Shown here: in pieces, positions 8,418-16,955 of the stretch
Layout: the number at the start of each line of letters is the position of its first letter
Position numbering within the stretch: position 1 is the first letter of the stretch
The notes under the pieces: model-generated
Seen by the model: the letters and a program-made list of their open reading frames with translations, nothing else
The model's database searches: none
Told to the model about the DNA's origin: nothing
Translations under genes and position numbers: made by a program
From: an uncultured Ruthenibacterium sp.
GTDB taxonomy: Bacteria; Bacillota; Clostridia; Oscillospirales; Ruminococcaceae
Length of the DNA stretch: 64,000 nt
Direction: 5' to 3'
NCBI GenBank assembly: GCA_910587145.1
Contig: CAJUMH010000010.1
Location: 1-64,000, forward strand

Positions 8418-10625
8418 ATGGACATCAAGATTGCCCTTGCGGGCAACCCGAATTGCGGTAAGACTACATTGTTCAATGCCCTCACCGGCTCCAGCCAGTA
8501 TGTGGGCAACTGGCCCGGCGTTACCGTGGAGAAAAAGGAAGGCCGGCTGAAGAGCCACAAGAATGTGGTAATCCAGGATCTGCCCGGCATCTATTCTCTG
8601 TCTCCCTACACCCTCGAGGAAGTGGTGGCCCGCGGCTATCTTGTGAACGAGAAGCCGGACGCCATCCTGAACATTGTGGACGGCACCAATATTGAGCGGA
8701 ACCTCTATTTGACAACGCAGCTGATCGAGCTGGGCCTGCCGGTGGTAGTGGCGGTGAACATGATCGACCTGGTGCGCAAAAACGGCGACACCATCGACCT
8801 CGCCAAATTGAGTGAAACGCTGGGCTGTGAAGTAGTGGAAATGAGCGCCCTCAAGGGCGAGGGCGGCATGGCCGCTGCGGAAAAGACCGTGGCTTTGGCG
8901 CAAAGCCATCAGGCGGGCGAGGCGCCCCATGTGTTTACCGGCAGCGTAGAACACGCCTTGGCGCATATTGAGGAGTCCATTGAGGGCAAGGTGGCGGAAG
9001 GCTATCTGCGCTGGTACGCCATCAAGCTTTTTGAACGGGATGAGAAGGTTGAGGAGGCGCTGAGCCTCCCCGCCGACCTAAAAACACATCTGGAGCAGCA
9101 TATTGCAGACTGTGAGAAAGAACTGGACGACGATGCCGAGAGCATTATCACCAACCAGCGGTATGTGTACATCCATTCGGTGGTATCCAGGGCCGTAAAG
9201 AAAAAGGCGGCCAAAGGAAGCCTCTCCGTTTCCGACAGGATCGACCGGATCGTTACCAATCGCGTTCTTGCCCTACCCATTTTCGCGGTGGTGATGTTCT
9301 GCATTTATGCTATCGCTATGGGCGGCTGGGCCGTCTCGATCGGCACGATGGGCACCGACTGGGCCAACGACGTGCTGTTTGGCGAGCTTGTCCCCGGCCT
9401 GTTCGACACCGTCTTAGGCGCTTTGGGCGTGGCCGAGGGCGGCTGGCTCTACGGGCTGATCCAGGACGGTATTGTGGCCGGCGTGGGCGCCGTGCTGGGC
9501 TTTGTGCCCCAGATGCTGGTGCTGTTTTTGCTGCTGGCCGTCTTGGAGGACGTGGGGTATATGGCTCGTGTTGCCTTTATCATGGATCGTATTTTTCGTC
9601 GGTTTGGCCTCTCCGGCAAGAGCTTCATTCCCATGCTGGTGGCTACGGGCTGCGGCGTGCCCGGCATCATGGCCTCCCGCACCATTGAGCAGGACCGCGA
9701 CCGCAAAATGACGATCATGACCACCGGCTTCATCCCCTGCGGGGCAAAGATGCCCATCATCGGCCTGTTCGCGGGCGCGGTATTCGGCGGCGCGCCTTGG
9801 GTGACAACCTCCGCCTTTTTCATCGGCATTGCCGCCGTAGTAATCTCCGGTATTATGCTGAAGAAATTTAAAGCGTTCGCAGGGGAACCCGCTCCCTTTG
9901 TTATGGAACTGCCGGCCTATCACGCGCCGTCCGCCGTCAATGTTCTGCGGGCCACCTGGGAGCGGGGCTGGAGCTTCATCAAGCGGGCAGGAACCGTCAT
10001 TCTGCTCAGCTCCATTGTCCTTTGGTTCCTTCAGGGCTACGGTTTTGTGAACGGCGTGTTCCAGGCTGTGGAGGATAACAACAGCTCGCTTCTGGCCTTT
10101 ATTGGCAGCGGCATTGCCTGGGTGTTTGCCCCCATCGGCTGGGTGGGCGACATGGCATGGAAGGCCACTGTGGCCACGGTCACCGGCCTCATCGCCAAGG
10201 AGGAAGTGGTCAACACCTTCGGGGTGCTCTATCAGTACGCCGGCGAGGCAGATCTGATGGAGGACGCCAGCGGCATCTATGCTGCCATCGGGGCGGATTT
10301 TGGCGCGATGGCCGCGTATTCCTTCATGATCTTCAACCTGCTGTGCGCTCCCTGTTTTGCGGCGATGGGCGCCATCAAGCGGGAGATGAACAACACAAAA
10401 TGGACCGCCGCGGCCATTGGGTATATGTGCGGCTTTGCCTATGCGGCGAGCCTGATCGTCTTCCAGTTGGGCGGACTTGTCACCGGAGAAGCGGCGTTCG
10501 GCCTTGGAACCGTCGTGGCGCTGGCCCTGCTGGCCGGTATTCTCTACCTGCTGTTCCGCAAGGGCTATCAGGGGGAGGAACATACCCGGCAGCTAACCTC
10601 GGTGGCTGCCGCCGCAAACGGATAA
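8418..10625 (+). CDS. feoB: Ferrous iron transporter FeoB
   Basis: 735 residues. The N-terminal G-domain has GNPNCGKTT (residues 9-17), the switch region around NWPGVTVEKKEG, DLPGIYSL and the NMID guanine-specificity motif. A helical GDI-like linker follows, then the membrane half with Gate motifs (CGVPGIMASRTIEQDRDRK, and the second gate near the C-terminus) and about eight helices. It imports Fe2+ across the cytoplasmic membrane under anaerobic conditions. ATG at 8418 follows GAAAGGAG. Directly upstream lies a perfect palindrome, suggesting iron-responsive control. Confidence 0.97.
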   Translation: MDIKIALAGNPNCGKTTLFNALTGSSQYVGNWPGVTVEKKEGRLKSHKNVVIQDLPGIYSLSPYTLEEVVARGYLVNEKPDAILNIVDGTNIERNLYLTTQLIELGLPVVVAVNMIDLVRKNGDTIDLAKLSETLGCEVVEMSALKGEGGMAAAEKTVALAQSHQAGEAPHVFTGSVEHALAHIEESIEGKVAEGYLRWYAIKLFERDEKVEEALSLPADLKTHLEQHIADCEKELDDDAESIITNQRYVYIHSVVSRAVKKKAAKGSLSVSDRIDRIVTNRVLALPIFAVVMFCIYAIAMGGWAVSIGTMGTDWANDVLFGELVPGLFDTVLGALGVAEGGWLYGLIQDGIVAGVGAVLGFVPQMLVLFLLLAVLEDVGYMARVAFIMDRIFRRFGLSGKSFIPMLVATGCGVPGIMASRTIEQDRDRKMTIMTTGFIPCGAKMPIIGLFAGAVFGGAPWVTTSAFFIGIAAVVISGIMLKKFKAFAGEPAPFVMELPAYHAPSAVNVLRATWERGWSFIKRAGTVILLSSIVLWFLQGYGFVNGVFQAVEDNNSSLLAFIGSGIAWVFAPIGWVGDMAWKATVATVTGLIAKEEVVNTFGVLYQYAGEADLMEDASGIYAAIGADFGAMAAYSFMIFNLLCAPCFAAMGAIKREMNNTKWTAAAIGYMCGFAYAASLIVFQLGGLVTGEAAFGLGTVVALALLAGILYLLFRKGYQGEEHTRQLTSVAAAANG

Positions 10626-10647
10626 ACCGGAAAAGGAGGAATACAGG

Positions 10648-10788
10648 ATGCCCGCGATTTTTGGAAACGCGCTTGTAATCGCCGCGCTGCTTGCCGCCGT
10701 GGCACTTGCTGTCCGGTCGCTGTATAAGGCCCACAGATCCGGTAAGGGCTGCAGCGGCAACTGCGCAAACTGCCGCGGCTGCCATTAA
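10648..10788 (+). CDS. FeoB-associated Cys-rich membrane peptide
   Basis: 46 residues: MPAIFGNALVIAALLAAVAL starts a single membrane helix, then a short basic stretch, then a tail with four Cys in a CxxxCxxCxxxC pattern ending in His. This is the layout of the FeoB-associated Cys-rich family (Pfam PF12669). AAAGGAGG precedes the ATG; the gene begins 22 bases after feoB. It probably helps FeoB at the membrane, perhaps as a metal-binding tail; the exact role is not known. Confidence 0.88.
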   Translation: MPAIFGNALVIAALLAAVALAVRSLYKAHRSGKGCSGNCANCRGCH

Positions 10789-10851
10789 CAGGATACGATG
10801 CCTCTCACCGGAAAAAGCCGCCAAGGGGTGTCCGATCAGCAAAGCATAGAA

Positions 10852-10886
10852 AAGAGGCATGGGCTGAGAATCGGCCCATGCCTCTT
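10852..10886 (+). terminator. Terminator of the feo operon
   Basis: A 13-base perfect stem (AAGAGGCATGGGC and its complement) with a 9-base loop, 63 bases after the last feo gene. The T-run after the stem is weak (TTCTAAAA). The remaining 260 bases to 11147 hold nothing that I recognise. Confidence 0.6.
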
Positions 10887-11147
10887 CTAAAATCTGCCGA
10901 CACCATAGCTTTCATGAAAAGCATTACAGCTTTCGGGGATTTTGGGTTTGAAAAAATTTTATGTCGTGCTTCGTCAAAGGCTATCATAAAACCGGGCTGC
11001 AAAAAGCGGTTTCAGTCGTTTGGCCGCATGCAACGGCACATGAGGGAATTCAAATGCCGAAATAAACGGCTGCCAGGGGATCCTGTGGATTTGCCCCCGC
11101 TTTTGCGGCCGTTTTGACGCGCTTTTCGCTCAACGGTTCAATTTCGC

Positions 11148-11490
11148 TCAATGGTCAAAATGGGCGGATACCGCCTTGAGTTGCTCGACGATCGGAAGAT
11201 GCTGGGGGCATACGCCTTCGCACTGGCCGCAGGCAATGCAGTCTTTCGCCTTGCCGAATTTCTCTGAAAGGATCTCGTAATTTGTAAAATTGATCGTCCA
11301 GCATTGCAATGCGGGAGCGCACCTGGTGGATATGATCCAGCAGCTGCGCGCGCCGGCCTTCCAGAAGCGCAAGCGCGCCGCGCAGATCGGATCTTTTCAT
11401 ACAGCTTAAAAACGCCGAAATTGTTTGCGTGTCGCAGCCCGCGTCTGCCAGACACTGCTCTACGGCCTTGGCGCTGTCAAATTTCATCAT
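11148..11490 (-). pseudogene. Chimeric remnant: small helical protein joined to an aldo/keto reductase tail
   Basis: The 5' part (11490 down to about 11280) encodes about 70 residues, MMKFDSAKAVEQCLADAGCD onward, a helical small protein of a type seen widely in Clostridia. The frame then shifts. From about 11290 the next frame gives NYEILSEKFGKAKDCIACGQ, CEGVCPQHLPIVEQL and a stop at 11148. The CxxCxxxCP motif with QHLPI is the C-terminal 4Fe-4S tail of ferredoxin-type aldo/keto reductases. Neither half is complete, so this looks like a deletion junction that fused two genes out of frame. Confidence 0.6.
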
Positions 11491-11515
11491 GATTTCGTTA
11501 CTTCCGCCGGCAGGA

Positions 11516-12376
11516 TCATACCGCGGCCGTTGCTCTGCACACGATTTTGCCGGTGCACTCCATCACAGGATCCTCCCGAACCACTTCGCCCACGCTGTCC
11601 GCCGTGATGATGCCGGATCTGGGATTTTTGACGGAAAGCACATGCCCGCGGATATCGGCCTCTACATCGGAATACTCAAACGCCAGATCGGCATCCTCCA
11701 TGGTGCAGTTCACCAGCTTCAGGCTTTTGCAGTAGCACAAAGGCTGCGTGCCGATGATTTTGCAGCCGATCAGGGTCAGCCCTTCCGAGAACCAGCCCAG
11801 ATACTCTCCCTTTACCGTGCTGTTGCGAACGGTAACATTTTTGCTGTGCCAAAAGGCGTCCTTGGTATCCAGGATGCAGTCTGTTATCTCCAGGTTTTCC
11901 ATGTACTGGAACGAATATTTCCCCTTCATTTTCACGCGCTCCAGTTTGACATCGCGGCTGTCCAAAAAGAGATATTCCGAGACGATCTCCGAATCGGAAA
12001 GCGTAATGCCCCGGCTCTTCCAGCCAAACTCCGGGGAGTTGATCTGACAGTCCGCAAGCCGGAGATCGGTACACTCGCGCACCGCTTTGATGCCGCCGAG
12101 GGTACTGTTGGTGATAAGCCCGTTTTCCGCATACCAAATGGCGGCACGGGTCAATTCGTCCATAGAGGAGTGTTCCATCGTAAAGTTTTTGATGTGCCAA
12201 AGGGGATACCGCAGGGAAAAACGGCATTGCTTCAGGCCAATCTCCCGTGCTTCCTTCAACGCGGATTCCCCGTCCGCCGGCCCGGCAAATACGCAGTCGA
12301 TCACATTGGCGTGCTGCAAATGGTACAGCGCTCTTTCTTCGTCAAACTGCCGGGCCTGGATCGTGGTTCGGTTCAT
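11516..12376 (-). CDS. DUF3737 family protein
   Basis: 286 residues from the ATG at 12376, preceded by GGAGG. An upstream in-frame start exists but its text is a repeat and not family sequence. The protein is a run of short beta-strand units (for example NFTMEHSSM, LRLADCQINS, VTVRNSTVKGEY), as in right-handed beta-helix proteins, and carries the family opening FDEERALYHLQHANVIDCVF then FAGPADGESALKE. DUF3737 proteins are common in gut Firmicutes and have no established function. No signal peptide, so cytoplasmic. Confidence 0.85.
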   Translation of the reverse strand: MNRTTIQARQFDEERALYHLQHANVIDCVFAGPADGESALKEAREIGLKQCRFSLRYPLWHIKNFTMEHSSMDELTRAAIWYAENGLITNSTLGGIKAVRECTDLRLADCQINSPEFGWKSRGITLSDSEIVSEYLFLDSRDVKLERVKMKGKYSFQYMENLEITDCILDTKDAFWHSKNVTVRNSTVKGEYLGWFSEGLTLIGCKIIGTQPLCYCKSLKLVNCTMEDADLAFEYSDVEADIRGHVLSVKNPRSGIITADSVGEVVREDPVMECTGKIVCRATAAV

Positions 12377-12384
12377 ATGTTTAC

Positions 12385-12480
12385 CTCCAACGCTTGGATC
12401 AAGATCTTTTGGATCGAAACCTCTTGGGGCAAAGGCCCTTGAGCCCAAATTTCTTGGATCGAAACCTTTGGGGCCAAGAG
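12385..12480. repeat. Imperfect tandem repeat upstream of the DUF3737 gene
   Basis: Three imperfect copies of a unit built around TTTCGATCCAAG (minus strand), interleaved with GGCCC/GCCCC blocks. It is open in the DUF3737 frame and would encode repeats like GFDPKDL, but the real start lies downstream with its own ribosome site. It probably forms part of the 5' leader; the rest of 12377-12777 holds only the promoter. Confidence 0.5.
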
Positions 12481-12612
12481 CTTGAAGGGCGGATGAGGCT
12501 GCGGCGTCCCAATGCCGGGCGTGCTTTCTTCTGAACGGTAAAAATGAAAGGCTTGCGGACGATAGCCGCCCTTCATGGTACACTTCCGCCGCAACTGTTT
12601 TTCAACATCCTT

Positions 12613-12641
12613 ATTGTACACCTCTGCCATAAAAATAGCAA
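12613..12641 (-). promoter_or_regulatory. Promoter of the DUF3737 gene
   Basis: Minus strand TTGCTA (12636-12641), 17-base spacer, TACAAT (12613-12618). This leaves a leader of about 230 bases that contains the repeat at 12385-12480. Confidence 0.5.
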
Positions 12642-12777
12642 ATACCTATGCAGAATACATTTGCATAGGGAAATGGAATGATCAGGCGCTTTCTGAGCGC
12701 CTTTTGTACGGGCCCCAATGGCCGCCGCGCATAGAACAATGCGCGCAGAACAAAAAGACAGCGGTTTGAAACAGGAT

Positions 12778-13335
12778 TCATTTCCCCTTGCGCTGTGCAG
12801 CGGCGCAAACCGTGCCGCTTCTGGGGACAAAATATTTTGACAGATCGGCTTTTTCCAATCGGAGCAGCTTTTCCTTGACGGCAATGCCGCCCGCGTAGCC
12901 TGTTAAGCTGCCGTTTATACCCACTACCCGGTGGCAGGGGATGACGATTGAGATCGGGTTATGTCCCACCGCGCCGCCAACGGCCTGTGCGGACATTCGC
13001 GCAAGCCCCCTTTGCCTTGCGATGGCGCCGGCGATCTCGCTGTAGGTTATGGTCTGGCCGTAGGGGATGGAGAGCAGAATGTCCCACACCGCCTTTTGAA
13101 ACGCGGTTGCCCTGGGCTTCAGCAGCGGGGTGAAATCGGGGATCTCTCCACTAAAGTAACGATCCAGCCATTGCCGGGCCTGCTCAAAAATGGGCAGGTC
13201 TTTTTCTGCGTGTTCCCGGCAGAGGGTGGCTCCAAAATATTTTTGTCCGTCAAACCAAAGGCCGGTCAGGGCCTTGCCGTCGCTGGCCAGCGTGATTTTG
13301 CCGAGCGGGGAGAGGTAAGGATGAGTGTATTCCAT
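12778..13335 (-). CDS. ogt: Methylated-DNA-[protein]-cysteine S-methyltransferase
   Basis: 185 residues from the ATG at 13335 (GGAGA upstream). An N-terminal ribonuclease-like domain (about 1-75) is followed by the DNA-binding methyltransferase domain: FQKAVWDILLSIPYGQTITY, GGAVGHNPISIVIPCHRVVG with acceptor Cys134, and GSLTGYAGG. It removes O6-methyl groups from guanine by transferring them to Cys134, in a one-use reaction. A second, shorter homologue lies at 56252. Single gene. Confidence 0.93.
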   Translation of the reverse strand: MEYTHPYLSPLGKITLASDGKALTGLWFDGQKYFGATLCREHAEKDLPIFEQARQWLDRYFSGEIPDFTPLLKPRATAFQKAVWDILLSIPYGQTITYSEIAGAIARQRGLARMSAQAVGGAVGHNPISIVIPCHRVVGINGSLTGYAGGIAVKEKLLRLEKADLSKYFVPRSGTVCAAAQRKGK

Positions 13336-13485
13336 GGCATTCTCCGTTGAAAACTGAGTGAAAAACAAAACATGCTTTTACAGGTATGGTATATAAGACA
13401 TACCATGGTAAATAAATCGAGTGGGAGGCTGGGAAGTCCCCGCCTCCTGTTCGATTTCAAAATATGCCGTGATGATTCTATTTTG

Positions 13486-13671
13486 TCAAAACGGATTTCC
13501 CTCAGGCAAGCCTGTTTTGTTTCGCAGATCTTCCAGATACTGCTCCGCCAGTGCCTCCTGATATCCGGCCCGTTTTTCCTGTAAAACAGCCTGTGCGACA
13601 GGGCGCAGGGCCGGGCAGGCGATTTGCTGCAGCTGCCAAGACGCTTCCTTCAATAGAAGCTTTTCCTTCAA
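13486..13671 (-). pseudogene. Small unrecognised frame, possibly a C-terminal fragment
   Basis: 61 codons from a TTG at 13671 (MKEKLLLKEASWQLQQ) ending in LRNKTGLPEGNPF. The text is Gln/Glu/Leu-rich and helical and looks like real protein, and the frame stays open about 15 codons upstream without any ATG or GTG. No clear ribosome site. It may be a fragment of a lost gene or a small protein with an odd start. No family recognised. Confidence 0.3.
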
Positions 13672-13860
13672 AAGCTTTGTAAGTTCTGGGCTTTTTTGAA
13701 AAACATGTACTAACGATTATTTTATTGCCATACGGAGCTTAGCTGCTTCGGACGTATTACCTGACCGGACGGTACATCTTTATTCCCGTGTTTGCGCTGT
13801 TCTTTGCCGCAACGGATGCAGCAAATATGGTTTGTAAAATATGCTATGGTAAAATAAAAA

Positions 13861-13886
13861 CCGGGCCGTGCAATTGCACGGCCCGG
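13861..13886 (-). terminator. Terminator of tRNA-Arg
   Basis: An 11-base GC-rich perfect stem (CCGGGCCGTGC / GCACGGCCCGG) with loop AATT, followed on the minus strand by TTTTTATTTTA. It lies 8 bases after the tRNA 3' end. Confidence 0.9.
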
Positions 13887-13893
13887 TTTAAAA

Positions 13894-13970
13894 TGGTGCG
13901 CCCGACTGGATTCGAACCAGCGGCCTTCCGGGTCGGAGCCGAACGCTCTATCCAACTGAGCTACGGACGC
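13894..13970 (-). tRNA. tRNA-Arg (anticodon CCG)
   Basis: 77 bases including an encoded CCA. The acceptor arm pairs GCGTCCG with CGGGCGC. D-arm AGCTCAGTTGGATAGAGC, anticodon loop CTCCGAC giving CCG, and T-arm GGTTCGAATCC are all present. It reads the CGG codon. Confidence 0.95.
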
Positions 13971-13983
13971 ACATGTATGAAAA

Positions 13984-13998
13984 CCGCCCTTCGGGCGG
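13984..13998 (-). terminator. Terminator-like hairpin just upstream of tRNA-Arg
   Basis: CCGCCC-GAA-GGGCGG followed by TTTT on the minus strand, only 13 bases before the tRNA 5' end. It may end an upstream transcript or attenuate read-through into the tRNA. Confidence 0.4.
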
Positions 13999-14075
13999 GA
14001 TCCAACGATTTGCTTGTAAAGCAGGGGAAAATCAAAAGGAAAAAACCCTCGCCATTCCCTTGGCATTGTGGAAGA

Positions 14076-14122
14076 AAGAAGCCCTTCCGCCCATGGAACC
14101 ATCCCTCTTTGGAAGGGCTTCT
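14076..14122 (-). terminator. Terminator downstream of the ECF transporter gene
   Basis: A 12-base perfect stem (AGAAGCCCTTCC and its complement) with a 23-base loop; T-rich on both outer sides. It lies about 230 bases after the ECF gene, the last gene of the long minus-strand operon. The rest of 13999-14353 holds only a degenerate copy of the ECF 3' end (about 14278-14326). Confidence 0.5.
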
Positions 14123-14353
14123 TTTATCATACCACAAGAATTGAATTTTGCAAGTGTTTTGTGCCGCCTTTGTAAATCTTGCCGCCGTTTTTGTGAATTT
14201 TGCATAGAATTGCGGGCGAAACGATTTGAACGCAAAGGGGGAGGGAACGGCCGCTCTGCCGCCCCGCAGCCGGGTCACTCACGCGCCCCGAGCAAACCGC
14301 CTTTCAAAAAAACGCTCCCGCGCCCGGCGCCTCGGCAGCCCAAAACAGGTTGC

Positions 14354-14938
14354 TCACGCGCCCCGGGAAGAACTGCCCTTTACAAAGCGCTCCAGCGCTT
14401 TGGCAATCACCATTGTCAATACGGCGTTGGCAACCATTTCCACTACGCCGCCCAGCAGCGTGGCGGACCAGATCGCAGCGCCGAACGCGCCATCAATGAG
14501 GGGGCGGCAGAAGATAAAGAGCAGCCCCAAAAACAGAGCGGTGTTCACAAACGAAGCGCCGCCGCCGGCAATCAGGTATATCCACACCGGGCGCTTTTCG
14601 CGGCGCTGTGTCAGCTTGTGCACCAGCCCGGCAAACAGGCCCACGCACACGCGCGGCACAATGCACACAAACGCCGTGAACAGGCCGCTGTAGCTGAGTA
14701 CAAGCTGGCCCAGCGCCTCGGTAGGCGCTTTAACAAAGCTGGTAATGCCGAACGTTAGGCCGAGGATCAACCCGGCAGGCATGCCAAGCAGTACGCCGCC
14801 AACGGCCACGGGCAGCACCATGATCGTGAAGGACAGCGCGCCGGCGGGGATGTAGCCCAGCGGCGTCGCGGCCAGCACGACAGTAATCGCCATCAGCAGG
14901 GCGATGCGAACGAGATACGCGGTTTTTGTGTTTTTCAT
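14354..14938 (-). CDS. ECF transporter S component, probably a vitamin precursor
   Basis: 194 residues from the ATG at 14938 (AAGGAG upstream). Five or six membrane helices, with IALLMAITVVLAATPLGYIP at the start and the FGITSFVK loop typical of energy-coupling-factor S subunits. S subunits bind a vitamin or metal and dock on a shared AT module encoded elsewhere. The gene follows a CoaX-like gene, so pantothenate (PanT-like) is a reasonable guess, but the ligand is inferred from position only. Last gene of the operon that starts at 21226. Confidence 0.75.
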   Translation of the reverse strand: MKNTKTAYLVRIALLMAITVVLAATPLGYIPAGALSFTIMVLPVAVGGVLLGMPAGLILGLTFGITSFVKAPTEALGQLVLSYSGLFTAFVCIVPRVCVGLFAGLVHKLTQRREKRPVWIYLIAGGGASFVNTALFLGLLFIFCRPLIDGAFGAAIWSATLLGGVVEMVANAVLTMVIAKALERFVKGSSSRGA

Positions 14939-15077
14939 AAAAATTCTCCTTACTGCCGTTCCGCCTTGCGCGGATACAGCGTAACCTGATTTATGTACGC
15001 GCTTTCCAAGGAAAGCGGAACATACCAAAAATCCCCAAGCCCTCTCTGCGCCGCGCGCACGTTTCCTCCGGTGCAGA

Positions 15078-15854
15078 TCACCCGGCCTTCGTGTTTTTCC
15101 GATACAGCAGATGCAGGCCGTCCAACACCAGATACTCGCGATATTCGATGGAATGCGCGCAGTGCGGTAGGATTACGGGCGCAAGCTCGCCGGTGGCGAT
15201 GCAGGCGGGCGCGGCGTCCAGCACCGCTGCAAAGCGGTCGAGCATGCCGTCGAGCATGCAGGCTGTGCCGAAAATCGCGCCGGATTGCATGCTGGCAACG
15301 GTGCTTGCGCCAAGCACGCCGCCGGCCGGGGCGCAAAGCTCAATTTGCGGCAGCTGGGCGGTGCGGGCACACAGCGCCTCCATGCCGATGCGCACGCCCG
15401 GCAGGATCGCGCCGCCCCGCAGCGCGCCGGTTTTGTCCAGCGCGGTAATGGAGATGGCGGTGTCCATCGAGACGATCACACAGGGCGGGGCCGCGAAAGA
15501 GAGCGCGGCAACGGCGCAGCACACCAGCTCGCTGCCCACCTGCGAGGGATCGTCGGTGCGGATGGAAAGGCCGGTCTTCAGCCCCGGGCCCACAAGATAA
15601 ACGCGGCCCGCGTACAGCCGGTCAAGCGCGCTGCGTATGCACGGCAGCATGGAAGGCACCACGCACGAGAGGATCACGCCGGAAAGATCGGCTGCCCGCA
15701 CGCCGTACAGCGCCAGCACCGAGCCAAGCTGCACGGCGTATTCGTCCGCGCTTTTGGCGGGGTTGGTGTGCATGCTGGAGCAAAACTGCCGCGCACCGTT
15801 TTTGTATACGCCGATGAGAATATTGGAATTGCTGATATTCACTGCAAGGAGCAT
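15078..15854 (-). CDS. Type III pantothenate kinase-like protein (CoaX family), altered active site
   Basis: 258 residues, the full length of CoaX, with the ASKHA fold text LRGGAILPGVRIGMEAL and the family segment TDDPSQVGSELVCCAVAA. CoaX phosphorylates pantothenate as the first step to coenzyme A. Here key acidic positions differ. The N-terminal phosphate motif, normally DxGNT, reads NISNS with Asn6 in place of the Asp. The GADR motif reads GSEL with Glu109 in place of the catalytic Asp. The third Asp (131, in SMDTAIS) is kept but its GTA context is lost. It may be a regulatory or structural relative and not an active kinase. It starts 24 bases after the PilT stop. Confidence 0.75.
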   Translation of the reverse strand: MLLAVNISNSNILIGVYKNGARQFCSSMHTNPAKSADEYAVQLGSVLALYGVRAADLSGVILSCVVPSMLPCIRSALDRLYAGRVYLVGPGLKTGLSIRTDDPSQVGSELVCCAVAALSFAAPPCVIVSMDTAISITALDKTGALRGGAILPGVRIGMEALCARTAQLPQIELCAPAGGVLGASTVASMQSGAIFGTACMLDGMLDRFAAVLDAAPACIATGELAPVILPHCAHSIEYREYLVLDGLHLLYRKNTKAG

Positions 15855-15878
15855 ACTGCTTCTCCTTCTGCCGCTGCG

Positions 15879-16955
15879 TTACCCCGGGAGCTGCGCAAGG
15901 CGTTTTTCCATGTTTTCGGGGTAGATGCAGTGCGTATAAGCGGTGTCTTTGCTGATGCGCTTTTCCCGCACAAGGCGCAGCAGATCGTCGTCCATCGTGC
16001 GCATGCCCTTGGAGGCGCCTGCCTGGATGGCGGAATCAATCTGATGCGTTTTGCCCTCGCGGATCAGGTTTTTGACGGCGGTATTCGCAAGCATGATCTC
16101 GAATACCGGCGTTTGTTTTTCGTCCAGCGTGGGCACCAGCTGCTGGTTGATCACGGCCTTCAGCGTCATAGAAAGCTGCATGCGCACCTGAGCCTGCTGC
16201 TTTTCGGGGAAGACATCGATAATGCGGTCTACTGCGTTGGCGGCGTTGGTGGCATGCAGCGTGCTGAACAGCAGCTGCCCGGTTTCGGCCGCCGTTACGG
16301 CCGCTTCAATCGTTTCGTAATCGCGCATTTCGCCCAGAAGGATCACATTCGGGCTCTCCCGCAGCGCACTGCGCAGCGCGCCCAGATAGGTGGGCGTATC
16401 CGTGGGGATCTCGCGCTGTGTGACGATACATTTTTCGTGCCGGTGCACATATTCGATGGGATCCTCCATCGTGATGATATGCCCTTCGCGCGTACGGTTG
16501 ATGGCGTCGATGAGGCAGGCCAGCGTTGTGGATTTGCCGCTGCCCGCCGAGCCCGTCACCAGCACCAGACCCTTCTTCAGGCTCGCGATATCCATCACGG
16601 CCTGCGGAATGTTCATCTGCGCGGGATCGGGCAGGCCAAAGCGTATGACGCGCACCACGGCGGCAAGGCTGCCGCGCTGGTGCAGTACGTTCACGCGGAA
16701 GCGGCCGCCGGGAAAGCCTTCCTTGGGCGGAACGGAAAGCGAAAAATCGTCGTCCTGATCGGGGCGCTCCGGCCGGTGGCGGCCGCACAGCTCGTAAATG
16801 GCGGTCACTAGCAGCTCGGTGTCCGCCGGCATCAGCCGTGCGTCCATACGCTGCTGCTGGCCGCTTACCTTATAGGTGAGCGGAAGGCCCGGAATAATAA
16901 AGATATCCGATGCACCGCCATCCAGCGCCTGCTGCAGAATTTGCAAAATTTGCAT
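15879..16955 (-). CDS. pilT: Type IV pilus retraction ATPase PilT
   Basis: 358 residues from the ATG at 16955 (GGGAGGGG upstream). The N-terminal PAS-like domain (1-110) is followed by a RecA-like ATPase: Walker A GSAGSGKS (135-142), Asp box around MEDPIEYVHRHEKC, Walker B VILLGEMRD (205-212), and His box TLHATNAANAVDRI (232-245). The AIRNLIRE-type motif is present as AVKNLIREGK. PilT hexamers depolymerise type IV pili. No PilB elongation ATPase or prepilin peptidase is in the window, so the machine must use parts encoded elsewhere or PilT acts alone. Confidence 0.93.
   Translation of the reverse strand: MQILQILQQALDGGASDIFIIPGLPLTYKVSGQQQRMDARLMPADTELLVTAIYELCGRHRPERPDQDDDFSLSVPPKEGFPGGRFRVNVLHQRGSLAAVVRVIRFGLPDPAQMNIPQAVMDIASLKKGLVLVTGSAGSGKSTTLACLIDAINRTREGHIITMEDPIEYVHRHEKCIVTQREIPTDTPTYLGALRSALRESPNVILLGEMRDYETIEAAVTAAETGQLLFSTLHATNAANAVDRIIDVFPEKQQAQVRMQLSMTLKAVINQQLVPTLDEKQTPVFEIMLANTAVKNLIREGKTHQIDSAIQAGASKGMRTMDDDLLRLVREKRISKDTAYTHCIYPENMEKRLAQLPG

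Noticed and set aside
12373..12630. 85-codon minus-strand frame in the DUF3737 leader
   Set aside because: It begins inside the promoter and covers the repeat region in a different frame from the DUF3737 gene, with no ribosome site or family.
14939..15077. Possible riboswitch or small gene between the coaX-like and ECF genes
   Set aside because: There is a short perfect hairpin (15000-15017), but I cannot match the stretch to a named riboswitch, and the open frame across it is only a continuation of another frame of the coaX-like gene.
15285..16811. 508-codon plus-strand frame
   Set aside because: It is antisense to coaX-like and pilT genes, which have clear family motifs; its own sequence has no domain and odd His/Arg content.
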